This document shows, piece after piece, positions 35,564 through 44,541 of a DNA stretch of 64,000 bases. Positions within the stretch are counted from its first letter, which is position 1. Each line of letters opens with the position of its first letter. The notes under the pieces were generated by a model. It had not been told where the DNA came from and ran no database searches. It was given only the letters and a program-made list of their open reading frames with translations. The stretch is taken from the NCBI GenBank assembly GCA_965216695.1, contig OZ244212.1, forward strand, positions 310,001-374,000, in the 5' to 3' direction. This stretch comes from G965216695 sp965216695. GTDB taxonomy: Bacteria > Pseudomonadota > Gammaproteobacteria > Pseudomonadales > Azotimanducaceae. Both the position numbers and the translations under genes were made by a program.

Positions 35564-36124
35564 TCACGCACCCGGCGCTTCCAATCGGAAACGTACACCG
35601 CAGCTATCCAGGTACCAGCCGCTCGCATCCTCAACGCAGAATTCGGCGAGCCGGTAGTAGGCGGCCCGGTTAACCAACGCATCGAGATCGTCGCGAATAC
35701 CGACGTAGGGTTGCAGATTTGCGTCCGTACCCACATCGCCCGGCGGCGGTTCCCGAAGCGTGAGTCTATGCGACTCGTCGAGCATAACGAAGTCATCGAC
35801 GTTCGTACGCACACCAATCTGTTGTACGCCTTCGTCGCTCCGGCGTTCAACGTCGACAACTACAAATGGCGCATCCTCCACGTTAATCGCGAGCTTCTCG
35901 ACCGGCGTCACCAGAAAAAAGCGGTCGCCCTCCCGACGCAGAATGCTGGCGAACAACTTCACCATCTCCAACCGTTCGATGGGCGCACCCTCATGCCACC
36001 ACGAGCCGTCGCGTCGGATCCCAATGTCGATCTCGCCAACGCGTTCCGGATGCCAGCTGTGCACCGGCGGTCGCCGGTGGTCCCGGCGGTACGATTCCAG
36101 AGCGTCGAACAGCGCCTCGGCCAC
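35564..36124 (-). CDS. DUF1285 protein
   Basis: A 186-aa protein clearly of the DUF1285 family: HSWHPERVGEIDIGIRRDGSWWHEG, PIERLEMVKLFASILRRE, FFLVTPVEKLAINVEDAPFV. The family is widespread and its biochemical function is not known to me. It starts with GTG 6 bases after the moaA stop, so it is cotranscribed with moaA. Confidence 0.85.
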   Translation of the reverse strand: MAEALFDALESYRRDHRRPPVHSWHPERVGEIDIGIRRDGSWWHEGAPIERLEMVKLFASILRREGDRFFLVTPVEKLAINVEDAPFVVVDVERRSDEGVQQIGVRTNVDDFVMLDESHRLTLREPPPGDVGTDANLQPYVGIRDDLDALVNRAAYYRLAEFCVEDASGWYLDSCGVRFRLEAPGA

Positions 36125-36130
36125 GTCCTG

Positions 36131-37129
36131 TCAGCCGCCGATGAACTTCATGACGGTAACTTCGCCCTGGAAACTCAAGGGTTGTTTGTCGCCGAGCGCA
36201 GAATTCAACAATGCGGGTAACGCGGCAAGTGCGGACGCATCGTCCAGTTCAAGGAGCGGTTTCAAATCGTGACTGTGAGAATTGGAAAGGCAGCCGAAGA
36301 GCTTGCCGTTCGACGCAAGGCGCAGCCGCGTGCAGTTCCGGCAGAAAGGCTCGCTCTCGTTGGCGATCACGCCGAAGTAACCTCCGCTGGCTACGCGGTA
36401 GCGAATAGACGTCGAGTCGAACGGTGCATCGGTTTTCTCGTAGCGATATTTGGCGCCAATACGGTCGAGCAATTCCTCGAGCCCGATGAACTCGCGTTCG
36501 AAGCGCGGATCGCGCTTCAGATGCCCCATCTTCATCAGCTCGATAAAGCGGAGCTCGATGCCGCGTTCCAGGCAGTAGTCCAGCATGGGCACGATCTGAT
36601 CTGCATTGTGACTGCGTACCGGCACCATATTCACTTTCAACCGGATCCCGCGGTCGAGCAGCGCATCGATGCCGGCGAGCACCGTTTCGAGGTCTCCGCC
36701 GCGCGCCAGGCGCACGAATCCCTCCGGATCCAATGTGTCCAGGCTGATGTTCATTCGCCGAATCCCAGACGCCTCTAGCACCGGAAGTTTGCGCAGAACG
36801 AGTTGACCGTTGGTGGTGATGGAAACATCGTCGAGGCCGAGCGCAGTCACGGCCGGCAAAAACGCGTCGAATTTGGGGGACAGCAGCGGCTCTCCACCGG
36901 TGATGCGAAGCTTGGTAATACCCGCCGCGGCGACCAGTAGCCGAACGGCCCGGATCATCTCCTCATCGTCAAGCTCGTATTTCGCCGGTTGTAACCGTTT
37001 GCCGTTCGGCACACAGTACTCGCACGCGTAGTTGCACGCGGCCGTGAGGCTCACCCGCAGATTACGGAACCGGCGGCCGTGGCGGTCAGCGACCACAGCT
37101 TCGCGGACGATGTCGGTATGGCTGGACAT
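36131..37129 (-). CDS. moaA: GTP 3',8-cyclase MoaA
   Basis: A 332-aa radical SAM enzyme that starts molybdenum cofactor synthesis by rearranging GTP. The first cluster motif is CNYACEYC (CX3CX2C), followed by ITGGEPLL. The second cluster comes from CRNCTRLRLASNGKLFGC. The C-terminus ends in GG (MKFIGG), the tail needed for activity in MoaA. The ATG start at 37129 faces the small-RNA region. No other moa gene is nearby. Confidence 0.95.
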   Translation of the reverse strand: MSSHTDIVREAVVADRHGRRFRNLRVSLTAACNYACEYCVPNGKRLQPAKYELDDEEMIRAVRLLVAAAGITKLRITGGEPLLSPKFDAFLPAVTALGLDDVSITTNGQLVLRKLPVLEASGIRRMNISLDTLDPEGFVRLARGGDLETVLAGIDALLDRGIRLKVNMVPVRSHNADQIVPMLDYCLERGIELRFIELMKMGHLKRDPRFEREFIGLEELLDRIGAKYRYEKTDAPFDSTSIRYRVASGGYFGVIANESEPFCRNCTRLRLASNGKLFGCLSNSHSHDLKPLLELDDASALAALPALLNSALGDKQPLSFQGEVTVMKFIGG

Positions 37130-37262
37130 AGCTCATCAGTATGCCACCGTTGACTCCGGGCCGACATTAACCCAGGAACCACGCCGGCAAACTGGCGCGA
37201 CGTGGTCCCGGCCACGTACACCGCGGCGTTTTCCTCACACTCCGCGCCGTTACAATTGGGCA
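37130..37262. promoter_or_regulatory. Divergent promoter region of moaA and the candidate small RNA
   Basis: On the plus strand TACAAT (37251-37256) is a five-of-six match to a -10 box and would start transcription near 37263. The -35 region (TTTTCC, 37229-37234) is weak. The moaA promoter must also lie here but is not obvious. No molybdenum-cofactor riboswitch was recognised. Confidence 0.35.
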
Positions 37263-37438
37263 TGCGAAACGAGAACGGGATCACAGTCCCCCTGAGGCGC
37301 TTTTTGCTCTAATGAATCCCGTAGTTGCCTTGGACCTCCCCCTGACGAGGCAATTATCCGGGCGGGCAACCGCCCATGTATGTGTGACTCCTAATGGTAC
37401 TTGCCCGGCTCTTCCCCCAAGAGACCGGGCTTTTTTTT
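37263..37438 (+). ncRNA. Candidate small RNA with three C-rich loops
   Basis: This stretch has no gene yet ends in a strong plus-strand terminator. Predicted stems: ACGGGAT/ATCCCGT (37275-37281, 37316-37322), TTGCCT/AGGCAA (37325-37330, 37348-37353), GGGCGG-GCAA-CCGCCC (37360-37375), and the terminator. CCCCC runs occur at 37288-37292, 37338-37342 and 37414-37418, in the regions enclosed by the first and second stems and in the terminator loop. C-rich loops are typical of trans-acting RNAs that pair with G-rich ribosome-binding sites, such as sX13 of Xanthomonas. The 5' end is inferred from a TACAAT box. Confidence 0.6.
37403..37438 (+). terminator. Rho-independent terminator of the candidate small RNA
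   Basis: GCCCGGCTCTT pairs with AAGAG(A)CCGGGC around a CCCCC loop (stem 37403-37430, one bulged A), followed by eight T (37431-37438). It points in the plus direction; the reverse reading lacks a T-run, so it does not serve murF. Confidence 0.92.
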
Positions 37439-37524
37439 ATTTAAAATCAACATATTACGTCTTACATTTAGGACAAAAAGATATTCGCTCATACGGACCT
37501 GCAAGCCGTCGGAACCGCGAACCC

Positions 37525-38895
37525 TCAGGAGTCATCGTGCGGCTGCGCGCGCAGCGCTTCGATCAGGCCTGTGACGAAGCCATTGAGCCAGAAAACGCTT
37601 CTGGACCCTTTCACGAGCACCCGATCTCCGGGCAGCAATGCCGCAACGAGCGCCTCCGTCAAATCCGCATCGGCACGCGGCCAGAACCCACGGCGCTGCC
37701 TGGAGGGTAGCGCATCGAACAAAGGTCTCGCGCCCTCACCCACGCAGAATACGGCTTCAAGTCCGTGGCACGCGTCTGCCAACTCCAGGTGACGATCAGC
37801 GGATTCCTCCCCAAGCTCTGCCATCTCGCCGACCACCGCTATCGCGCGAGGCTCCCCCGCGTGCTGCATGAGCGCCGCCGCCATGCTCCGAGGATTCGCG
37901 TTGTAGCTGTCATCGACCACGGTGATGCCGGCAACGACTTGCACAGTGCCTCGCCCTTCCGGTACCAGGTCTGCGGGCAGTTCCAAAGCGCGCTGCAGCG
38001 AGCCGCCGCACGCGAATGCCGCAGCAACCACCGCACTCAGTGTTTGTGCGCGATGTACGCCACCTCCAGGAACACGCCCGCTGTACGTATTCGACCCCAC
38101 CCGAATCTGCGCCCGGTCACCGTCGAGGGCGCAAAGTCTTACATCGGCGTTGCGCTCTTCACCAAAGGATGTAACTCGGGTTGGAAACCTCGCCCGCGCG
38201 TCGGCGGCCAGGCTCTCCGGAACCACAAACACGCCATCGCGGGTTAGACCCGCCGCTATCGACATCTTTTCTTCTCTGAGTGCGGCCCAATCTGCAAAAT
38301 TGCCGATGTGTGCGTGCTGAACATTCAGCAGCAGTGCCACATCCGGGTTCGACAACCGCGAGAGCGGAGCGATCTCGCCCGGATGATTGGTGCCGATCTC
38401 GACCACCGTAGGGCATCCCGCCGGGGTCAGCGCCAAGCTCAACGGCACGCCCAAGTGATTGTTCAGGCTGCCTTGCGTAGCAAATGCGTCCAGTGCGTGC
38501 GCAAGCCACAACTTCGCCGTCGTCTTGCCGCTGCTTCCCGTAACCGCCACCACAGTGCCAGCGATTCGCGCCCGGGCGGCGGCGGCAATTTGCCACAGAC
38601 CCTCCACAGTGTCCTGCACGCGCAGCAGCGGCATGTCGACTGCAACGTCGCGGTGCACGAGCGCACCCGCGGCGCCCGCTGAAAACGCATCCGCGACAAA
38701 ATCGTGGCCATCACGGCTGGAGCGCTGCGTAACGGTAAAGCGGTCACTCAGATCGCCGGGTAGGGCAACGAACAGCTCGCCCGGTCGTATGCGCCGCGAG
38801 TCGATCGACACGCCGGATACATCCGGTCCTGCAACCTCCGGAAGCGCCAGTGCCGCGCATAATGCCTGCCAGTTCCACAGCTCAGGGTGTGTCAT
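37525..38895 (-). CDS. murF: UDP-N-acetylmuramoyl-tripeptide--D-alanyl-D-alanine ligase
   Basis: A 456-aa Mur ligase for the last cytoplasmic step of peptidoglycan precursor synthesis. The N-terminal domain has VSIDSRRIRPGELFVAL. The ATP loop is VTGSSGKTT, and the central domain shows NNHLGVPLSLALTPAG, VEIGTNHPGEIAPL and LLNVQHAHIG, with DDSYNANPRSM in the C-terminal part: all MurF-type. It stands alone, away from any other division or cell-wall gene, which is unusual because murF normally lies in the dcw cluster. It may be the only copy or a paralogue. Confidence 0.92.
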   Translation of the reverse strand: MTHPELWNWQALCAALALPEVAGPDVSGVSIDSRRIRPGELFVALPGDLSDRFTVTQRSSRDGHDFVADAFSAGAAGALVHRDVAVDMPLLRVQDTVEGLWQIAAAARARIAGTVVAVTGSSGKTTAKLWLAHALDAFATQGSLNNHLGVPLSLALTPAGCPTVVEIGTNHPGEIAPLSRLSNPDVALLLNVQHAHIGNFADWAALREEKMSIAAGLTRDGVFVVPESLAADARARFPTRVTSFGEERNADVRLCALDGDRAQIRVGSNTYSGRVPGGGVHRAQTLSAVVAAAFACGGSLQRALELPADLVPEGRGTVQVVAGITVVDDSYNANPRSMAAALMQHAGEPRAIAVVGEMAELGEESADRHLELADACHGLEAVFCVGEGARPLFDALPSRQRRGFWPRADADLTEALVAALLPGDRVLVKGSRSVFWLNGFVTGLIEALRAQPHDDS

Positions 38896-38984
38896 ACGCC
38901 AACGCTAGCCCTGGCCAGATCACAGTGCAACCGCAGTCACAATCGTGCGATGCTACGTGCAACTTCGCTCAGTCCGACACTCGC

Positions 38985-40796
38985 GTGAATCAATCTTCCA
39001 GGTCCCCTTCCCTGTTCTGGCGCATCATGAACGGCATCAGCGCCCTGCGCATCGTGCTGGTGAATCTCTTCTTTCTAGCGCTGGTGGCGCTGTTGGTGGC
39101 AATCCTGGTTTCATCGTGCCAGCGCCCAGCGGCGCGCACTGGGGCGCTGTTGATCGACCCCGAGGGCGTGATCGTCGACGAACTCGAACCCATCGACCCG
39201 GTCGCCGCTCTGTTGGCGGACGAGCGGTTCGGTTCCGTTGAACTCGAGACCATTCTGCGCGCCATCCGCAAAGGGAAAACCGACGACAACGTGAAAGGTA
39301 TCGTGCTGCGGCTCGATCGCATTGGCGGTCTCTCGACCGCGCACGCCGCCCGCATCGGCACCGCATTGGCCGACTTCCGAAGCAGCGGCAAAAGTGTGCA
39401 GGCCTACGGCGACTACTTCGACCAGCCGCACTTTCTGCTGGCGAGTCACGCGGACGCCGTGTACCTGCACCCCGAGGGACAGGTGTGGCTGCCGGGATTC
39501 GGTGTATTTCAGCAGTACCTGCGCGGTCTGCTGGACAAACTGCACGTTTCGACTCACGTGTTCCGGGTCGGCACCTATAAATCGTTCGTGGAACCCTACA
39601 CCCGTAATGACATGTCCGAGGAAGCCAAGGCCGCGAATCAGGAGATCGTAGACAATCTCTGGCGGCAGGTGCGGGAAACAATTGCGCTGAATCGAGGCCT
39701 GGACCCGGATGTCGTCAATGCGTACAGCGAATCGTTTCCGCAACGGCTGCAAGCTGCGCGGGGCGAGATGGCACGCACCGCGCTCGAGGCCGGTCTGATC
39801 GACGAACTTCTCACCCGAGACCAGATGCGCGCGCGCTTCGCGGACCTGTTTGGAAGCAACGACCAGGGCGACTTCGACGCCATAGACTTCCGCGGCTACG
39901 CGTTGGAAACACCCCGACTTACCTCGGCCCCGGCGATCGCGGTGCTCACGGCTCAGGGTCCGATCATGATGAACGATCCTCGCTCGGGCGTAATCACCCC
40001 GGAAAAACTGGTGCCCGCAATCCGCTCTGCGCGACAGGACGAAGACATCCGGGCGCTGGTGTTGCGAATCAATTCCTCCGGTGGCTCCGCGTTCGCTTCC
40101 GAACTGATCCGTGAAGAGCTCGAGCTCGTGCAACTGGCCGGCAAACCGGTGGTGGTGTCAATGAGCAGCGTCGCCGCGTCCGGCGCGTATTGGATTGCGG
40201 CAACCGCCGACCGGATTGTAGCCGAGCCCGCGACCGTCACCGGGTCGATCGGCATATTCGGGATCATCGCGCGGTTCAACGAAAGCCTGAGCGAGATCGG
40301 CGTGCAGTCGGACGGCGTCCGTAGCGGCCCGCTCGGCGGAGCCCTCAATCCCACGCTACCGATGAACGAGCAGTTCTCGGAAGTGCTGCAGAGCAGCATC
40401 GAATCCGGGTATCAGAAGTTCGTTAATCTGGTCGCCCGAGGCCGCGGCCTGACGCCGGAACAGGTGGATCGCGTCGCCCAGGGGCGCGTGTGGACGGGTG
40501 AGCGCGCCAAATCGTTGAATCTGGTGGACGCACTCGGCGGACTCGACAGTGCGATCACGCTCGCCGCGGAACTGGCAGAACTGTCCGACTACGACACCCG
40601 CCACCTCCGGTCTCCCGAGTCGTTTCGGGATGCGCTGCTTCGAGAGCTGCTTCCATCGTCGGGCGCTGGAACCAACCCGATTGGTCCGTTACGCGATCAG
40701 CTCTCGCAGATACTACGTTTCGACGACCCGCAATACCGTTACCTCATTTGCCCTGCGTGCGATTCCCTTGGCGGACCGATTCCCGCTTGGCGGTAA
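38985..40796 (+). CDS. sppA: Signal peptide peptidase SppA, 67-kDa type
   Basis: A membrane serine protease that degrades cleaved signal peptides. The open frame extends back to 38850 inside murF, but GTG 38985 gives the family-like start (SFW-type segment, then ALRIVLVNLFFLALVALLVAIL). With this start the protein has 603 aa, and the catalytic pair falls at Lys199 (GTYKSFVEPYTR) and Ser399 (AASGAYWIAA), in line with E. coli Lys209/Ser409. Both S49 domains are present. Confidence 0.92.
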   Translation: MNQSSRSPSLFWRIMNGISALRIVLVNLFFLALVALLVAILVSSCQRPAARTGALLIDPEGVIVDELEPIDPVAALLADERFGSVELETILRAIRKGKTDDNVKGIVLRLDRIGGLSTAHAARIGTALADFRSSGKSVQAYGDYFDQPHFLLASHADAVYLHPEGQVWLPGFGVFQQYLRGLLDKLHVSTHVFRVGTYKSFVEPYTRNDMSEEAKAANQEIVDNLWRQVRETIALNRGLDPDVVNAYSESFPQRLQAARGEMARTALEAGLIDELLTRDQMRARFADLFGSNDQGDFDAIDFRGYALETPRLTSAPAIAVLTAQGPIMMNDPRSGVITPEKLVPAIRSARQDEDIRALVLRINSSGGSAFASELIREELELVQLAGKPVVVSMSSVAASGAYWIAATADRIVAEPATVTGSIGIFGIIARFNESLSEIGVQSDGVRSGPLGGALNPTLPMNEQFSEVLQSSIESGYQKFVNLVARGRGLTPEQVDRVAQGRVWTGERAKSLNLVDALGGLDSAITLAAELAELSDYDTRHLRSPESFRDALLRELLPSSGAGTNPIGPLRDQLSQILRFDDPQYRYLICPACDSLGGPIPAWR

Positions 40797-40843
40797 GGCG
40801 AATAGCAACGTCAAGCAGCAACCCGGCTCGAGGTTAGTAGGAC

Positions 40844-41407
40844 CTAGAAGAGCCGGAAACGCGTCCGCCCGCTCGCCGCAAGGCGATTGCGCATCGCTGT
40901 TCGCCGTCGACGCATCCGATCATGAAGGTGACGCCGTTTGATCGCCAGAAACTCGTCTCGAGACAGGTTGGGGTTGCGATTGCGTGCACGCTCTTCGGTT
41001 CGGTATTTGCAGAAATCCGCATACGCGTCCATTTCGTGCTTCAGCTCGGTGGCGACGAGCTCGATCATGATGGCATCGTCAATGAAACCGAGCACCGGCA
41101 CTTCGTCCGGAATGATGTCGTTCGGTTCTGCGAAGTACGCAAGGGCCGCAAGCACGTTCTTGCGCTCCTGGCCGGTAAGGTGCCACTCACTGTCTCGAAG
41201 CATCTCGACGAGTGCAGCGAGCTGCGAGATTCGGTTGCGTACGAACATCGGAATGCCATCGGCCGAGATGTCGTCCACCAAACGCTCGGCCTTCGCCAGA
41301 ATCGTCTCCTCGTCGAGCGACCGCGCAGTGGCCTTCGCCTGACGCATATTGTCGCGGAAGTAGCGAAGATCCCGCTCCTCCAGTTCGAAATTCACCACCA
41401 GCCCCAT
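40844..41407 (-). CDS. YkvA/DUF1232 family protein
   Basis: A 187-aa protein with the DUF1232 motif LAALAYFAEPNDIIPDEVPVLGFIDDAIMIELV in the middle, normally membrane-associated, between charged N- and C-terminal helices. The C-terminus is rich in Arg (RMRRRRTAMRNRL). The function of the family is not established. ATG 41407 has a strong GGAGGA Shine-Dalgarno. It follows the AGCS gene by 19 bases on the same strand. Confidence 0.82.
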   Translation of the reverse strand: MGLVVNFELEERDLRYFRDNMRQAKATARSLDEETILAKAERLVDDISADGIPMFVRNRISQLAALVEMLRDSEWHLTGQERKNVLAALAYFAEPNDIIPDEVPVLGFIDDAIMIELVATELKHEMDAYADFCKYRTEERARNRNPNLSRDEFLAIKRRHLHDRMRRRRTAMRNRLAASGRTRFRLF

Positions 41408-41426
41408 AGTTTCCTCCTACAACGGT

Positions 41427-43103
41427 TCAGGCGCCGCGCGTCCTGTCTTTGAATCTGCTCCAATAATCGTCTGCGAGCGAACGCACCTCGTTACGCAGCA
41501 GCACAATACCGAGCAGATTGGGCAATGTCATCAACGCCAGCGTGATAGCGGAAATGAGCCAGATCAACGACGTATCCGCGATGGTCGCGAGAAAAAAGCC
41601 CACAACATACGCGACACGATAGTACGGAACCGACCCGCTGCCAAAAAGATACGTCATGGCGCGATCGCCGTAGTACGACCACGCAAGCGCCGTCGAAAAC
41701 GCAAAGAGAACGAGGCCGACCGTTACGATGCGCTCACCCCAGGCACCCAGCACACTCATGCGAAACGCGGTGGCAGTCAACGGCACCGAATGCAGCAGCG
41801 AACGACCCCGCAGAGACACGTCGTCAGACGTCAGATGACCGTCAACAATCTCCACTGCACCGGAATACGGGGCACCGCCGCTGTCGTCGACACGTACGTT
41901 TTCGGCGATCGAACGGTTATGCAGAATCGTAATCGGCTCGTCCGTTGGCGCGATGATTCCATTTGAAACCGTTAGAGTCCCGGTAAAGGACACAACGTCC
42001 GACCCGCGCCCCGCGAGCAACCCGAACAGAGCCTCCACATGCGCCGGGTCCGCTTCCGTGTACTGCCCCTCGACCACCAGCGTATCGAACGGCGCGAATG
42101 ACGTCTGGTGCTTCTGAATCCAGACACCGGAACATATGATCGCGAATCCGGTGAGTGAACAGATCACGAGCGTGTCGATGAACGGTTCGAGGATCGCCAC
42201 CATGCCCTCTTCCACAGGCTCTTTGGTCCTCGCAGCCGCGTGCGCTATGGGCGCAGATCCCTGGCCCGCTTCGTTGGAGAACAGCCCGCGGTTAACGCCG
42301 CGATTGAATGCATAGGCGATGCTGGCGCCGAGAAATCCTCCGGCCGCCGCCGAACCGGTGAACGCATCGTGAAACACCGACACAATTCCCGGAATCAGAC
42401 GTTCGATGTTGGAACCTATGACCGCGAGCGCGCCGAATGCGTAAAGCACCGCCATGAACGGCACGATCGCTGCCGCGACCTTTGCAATGCGCGTAATCCC
42501 ACCGACGATCACAAGCCCCAGCACGGCCGCCAGGACCAGACCGCTGATAGCGGGTGGAATGTCGAACGACGTCTCCAGCCCCGCAGCCATGTTGTTGCTT
42601 TGCGGAAGATTGCCCGAGCCGAACGAACTGACGACGGTGGCAACCGCGAAACAGATCGCCAACCACCGCATGTTCAGGCCCCGTTCCATGTAGTACATCG
42701 GCCCACCCGCGATGTGCCCGGATTCGTCGGTCGTGCGGTAGCGGTGCGAGATCGTCACCTCGACGAACTTGGTGGTCATCCCCAGGAACGCGGTCATCCA
42801 CATCCAGAAAAGCGCGGCGGGTCCGCCGAGGAACAGCGCAAATGCAACGCCGCCGATGTTACCGGTGCCGACGGTACCCGAGAGCGCCGTCGATAGCGCC
42901 TGGAAGTGATTGGCGTCACCCTTCGCGCCGCTATCCGCATATCGCCCGCGCAGTACACGGTAGCCGTGGGCAAAAAACCGCAGCTGCGGCACGCGCAGAT
43001 AGACCGTGAAGAACAAGCCGACGCCGAGCAGGATGAAGGGGAAGTACGCGGCGCTGCCGAGCCATCCGTCGAGGGCAGTGAGCGCCCGCTCGAATCCGCT
43101 CAC
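41427..43103 (-). CDS. AGCS-family alanine/glycine:sodium symporter with a soluble insertion
   Basis: A 558-aa transporter. The signature LSGTVGTGNIGGVAFALFLGGPAALFWMW (residues 74-102) and GPMYYMERGL identify the alanine or glycine:cation symporter family; NRGLFSNEAGQGSAPIAHAAA is the second conserved region. Unlike most members (about 450-500 aa), it has a roughly 110-residue hydrophilic insertion at about 328-440 between two membrane spans, beta-like in character. The GTG start overlaps the alkaline phosphatase stop (GTGA), so the two are coupled. Substrate is inferred only. Confidence 0.88.
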   Translation of the reverse strand: MSGFERALTALDGWLGSAAYFPFILLGVGLFFTVYLRVPQLRFFAHGYRVLRGRYADSGAKGDANHFQALSTALSGTVGTGNIGGVAFALFLGGPAALFWMWMTAFLGMTTKFVEVTISHRYRTTDESGHIAGGPMYYMERGLNMRWLAICFAVATVVSSFGSGNLPQSNNMAAGLETSFDIPPAISGLVLAAVLGLVIVGGITRIAKVAAAIVPFMAVLYAFGALAVIGSNIERLIPGIVSVFHDAFTGSAAAGGFLGASIAYAFNRGVNRGLFSNEAGQGSAPIAHAAARTKEPVEEGMVAILEPFIDTLVICSLTGFAIICSGVWIQKHQTSFAPFDTLVVEGQYTEADPAHVEALFGLLAGRGSDVVSFTGTLTVSNGIIAPTDEPITILHNRSIAENVRVDDSGGAPYSGAVEIVDGHLTSDDVSLRGRSLLHSVPLTATAFRMSVLGAWGERIVTVGLVLFAFSTALAWSYYGDRAMTYLFGSGSVPYYRVAYVVGFFLATIADTSLIWLISAITLALMTLPNLLGIVLLRNEVRSLADDYWSRFKDRTRGA

Positions 43104-44488
43104 TGATCGTCGCCGAAGAGCGCCTCGGCCATTACGTGATACAAGCGGTTCTGTTCCATCACCCCGCGTACGCCGTCAGCAGCGACCCCCCAGCCATAGG
43201 CCGCCACATCCTCACCGCCATGCGTTTCGCTGGCCAGCGGAACCGCCGCAACCTGTTTGTAGTCGACGCTGGTGGTATCCACCTCGGTGAGATCCGGTAT
43301 CTCGGCACGGTAGCCTGGACCATTCTGGTATCCGAGCACGGTGTAAGGCTTGCCGAAGTAATCCGGCATCGGCACGCCTTCGCTGATCTCCGCCAGGCCG
43401 AGAATCGGGTTGCCGCGCCTCGGGTAGCCGCTGATCGTGAGGGTATGACTGTGGTCTGCTGTCACGATTACCAGAGTCTGCGCCGGGTCGAGCCGCGACA
43501 TCACGACGCGAACGGCGGCGTCCATTGCCAGCGTGTCGGTGAGCGCGCGGTACGCGTTCCCTGCGTGATGACCGTGGTCTATTCGTCCGCCTTCCACCAT
43601 CAGGAAGAAGCCTTTGTCGTTCTCCAGATAGTCGAGGGCCAGGTCTGTCATTTCCGCGAGGCTGGGTTCACCTTTTCCATCGTTGCCGCGGTCGGCCTCC
43701 CACTTCATGTGGGAAGGTTCGAACAGTCCGAGCACCTGAGCCACGTCCTTCTTGCGGGCAAGCTTCTTCAGATCCTTGCTGCGCCAGGCATAGAACCGAT
43801 CGGCCCGAGACGCCAACCACTCCTCCACCAGATTCCGCTCGTCTGTGCGCACTCCGCTGCGTTCTCGATACTCGGGATCTTTCACATCAGCGGGGAAGAA
43901 ATCGCGTCGGCCGCCGCCCAGCATTACATCTATCCCGTCGCCCTCTGAGAACTCGATCATCTGGCGCGCAATGTCGCGACAGCCGAGTTCTCTAGCACTT
44001 TCCGGCACGCTGGCATCGTTTTCCCAGTCGCGGTCCGGCGCATGCGCGTAGGTTGCGGCGGGCGTCGCGTGCGTGATCCGCGCCGTAGAGACAATTCCGG
44101 TACGCAGCCCACGCCGCTCCGCCATCTCGAGCAGCGTAGGCAACGGATTCGCCAGGGCCGCTTCGCAGTCGCCGCGCGGTACCGAAGCGCCAACGCTCAG
44201 TACGCCCGCTCGTGTTTTCTCACCCGTTACGAGCGCGGTCATGGTGCCGGCACTGTCGGGCACCTGCAGGTCCGTGTTGTACGTCTTGATCAGCGCAACG
44301 TTCGGAAACGCCTCGAACGACAACTCGTGCTCCTCGCCGGCTTTGCCCTCGAGCTGGCCCGCGAGAATACGTGCGGCCGTAACGGTACTTACGCCCATCC
44401 CGTCGCCAACGAACAGCACCACATTGCGCGGCGCCGCCACCGCGTTGCACGCAATGGCCGCCAGAGCACTCCACAGTAGATATCTCAT
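43100..44488 (-). CDS. Alkaline phosphatase (PhoA superfamily)
   Basis: A 462-aa exported phosphatase. After a signal peptide (LLWSALAAIACNAVA) come NVVLFVGDGMG (metal Asp), the nucleophile Ser in VPDSAGTMTALVTG, and zinc/magnesium ligands RIDHGHHAGNA, TADHSHT and ETHGGEDVAAYG. It would release phosphate from organic esters in the periplasm. The frame extends to 44545, but ATG 44488 fits the signal peptide and avoids overlap with gor. Its stop overlaps the symporter start. No pho box was identified. Confidence 0.93.
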   Translation of the reverse strand: MRYLLWSALAAIACNAVAAPRNVVLFVGDGMGVSTVTAARILAGQLEGKAGEEHELSFEAFPNVALIKTYNTDLQVPDSAGTMTALVTGEKTRAGVLSVGASVPRGDCEAALANPLPTLLEMAERRGLRTGIVSTARITHATPAATYAHAPDRDWENDASVPESARELGCRDIARQMIEFSEGDGIDVMLGGGRRDFFPADVKDPEYRERSGVRTDERNLVEEWLASRADRFYAWRSKDLKKLARKKDVAQVLGLFEPSHMKWEADRGNDGKGEPSLAEMTDLALDYLENDKGFFLMVEGGRIDHGHHAGNAYRALTDTLAMDAAVRVVMSRLDPAQTLVIVTADHSHTLTISGYPRRGNPILGLAEISEGVPMPDYFGKPYTVLGYQNGPGYRAEIPDLTEVDTTSVDYKQVAAVPLASETHGGEDVAAYGWGVAADGVRGVMEQNRLYHVMAEALFGDDQ

Positions 44489-44541
44489 CAGCACCTCGAC
44501 AAGGCTATGTGTATAGAAGACCGCGACCGATGCGCCATTCG

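Noticed and set aside
37263..37438. Considered as 6S RNA, SRP RNA or a molybdenum-cofactor riboswitch
   Set aside because: No long central-bubble hairpin of 6S, no GGAAG/GCAGCCA core of SRP RNA, and the transcript points away from moaA.
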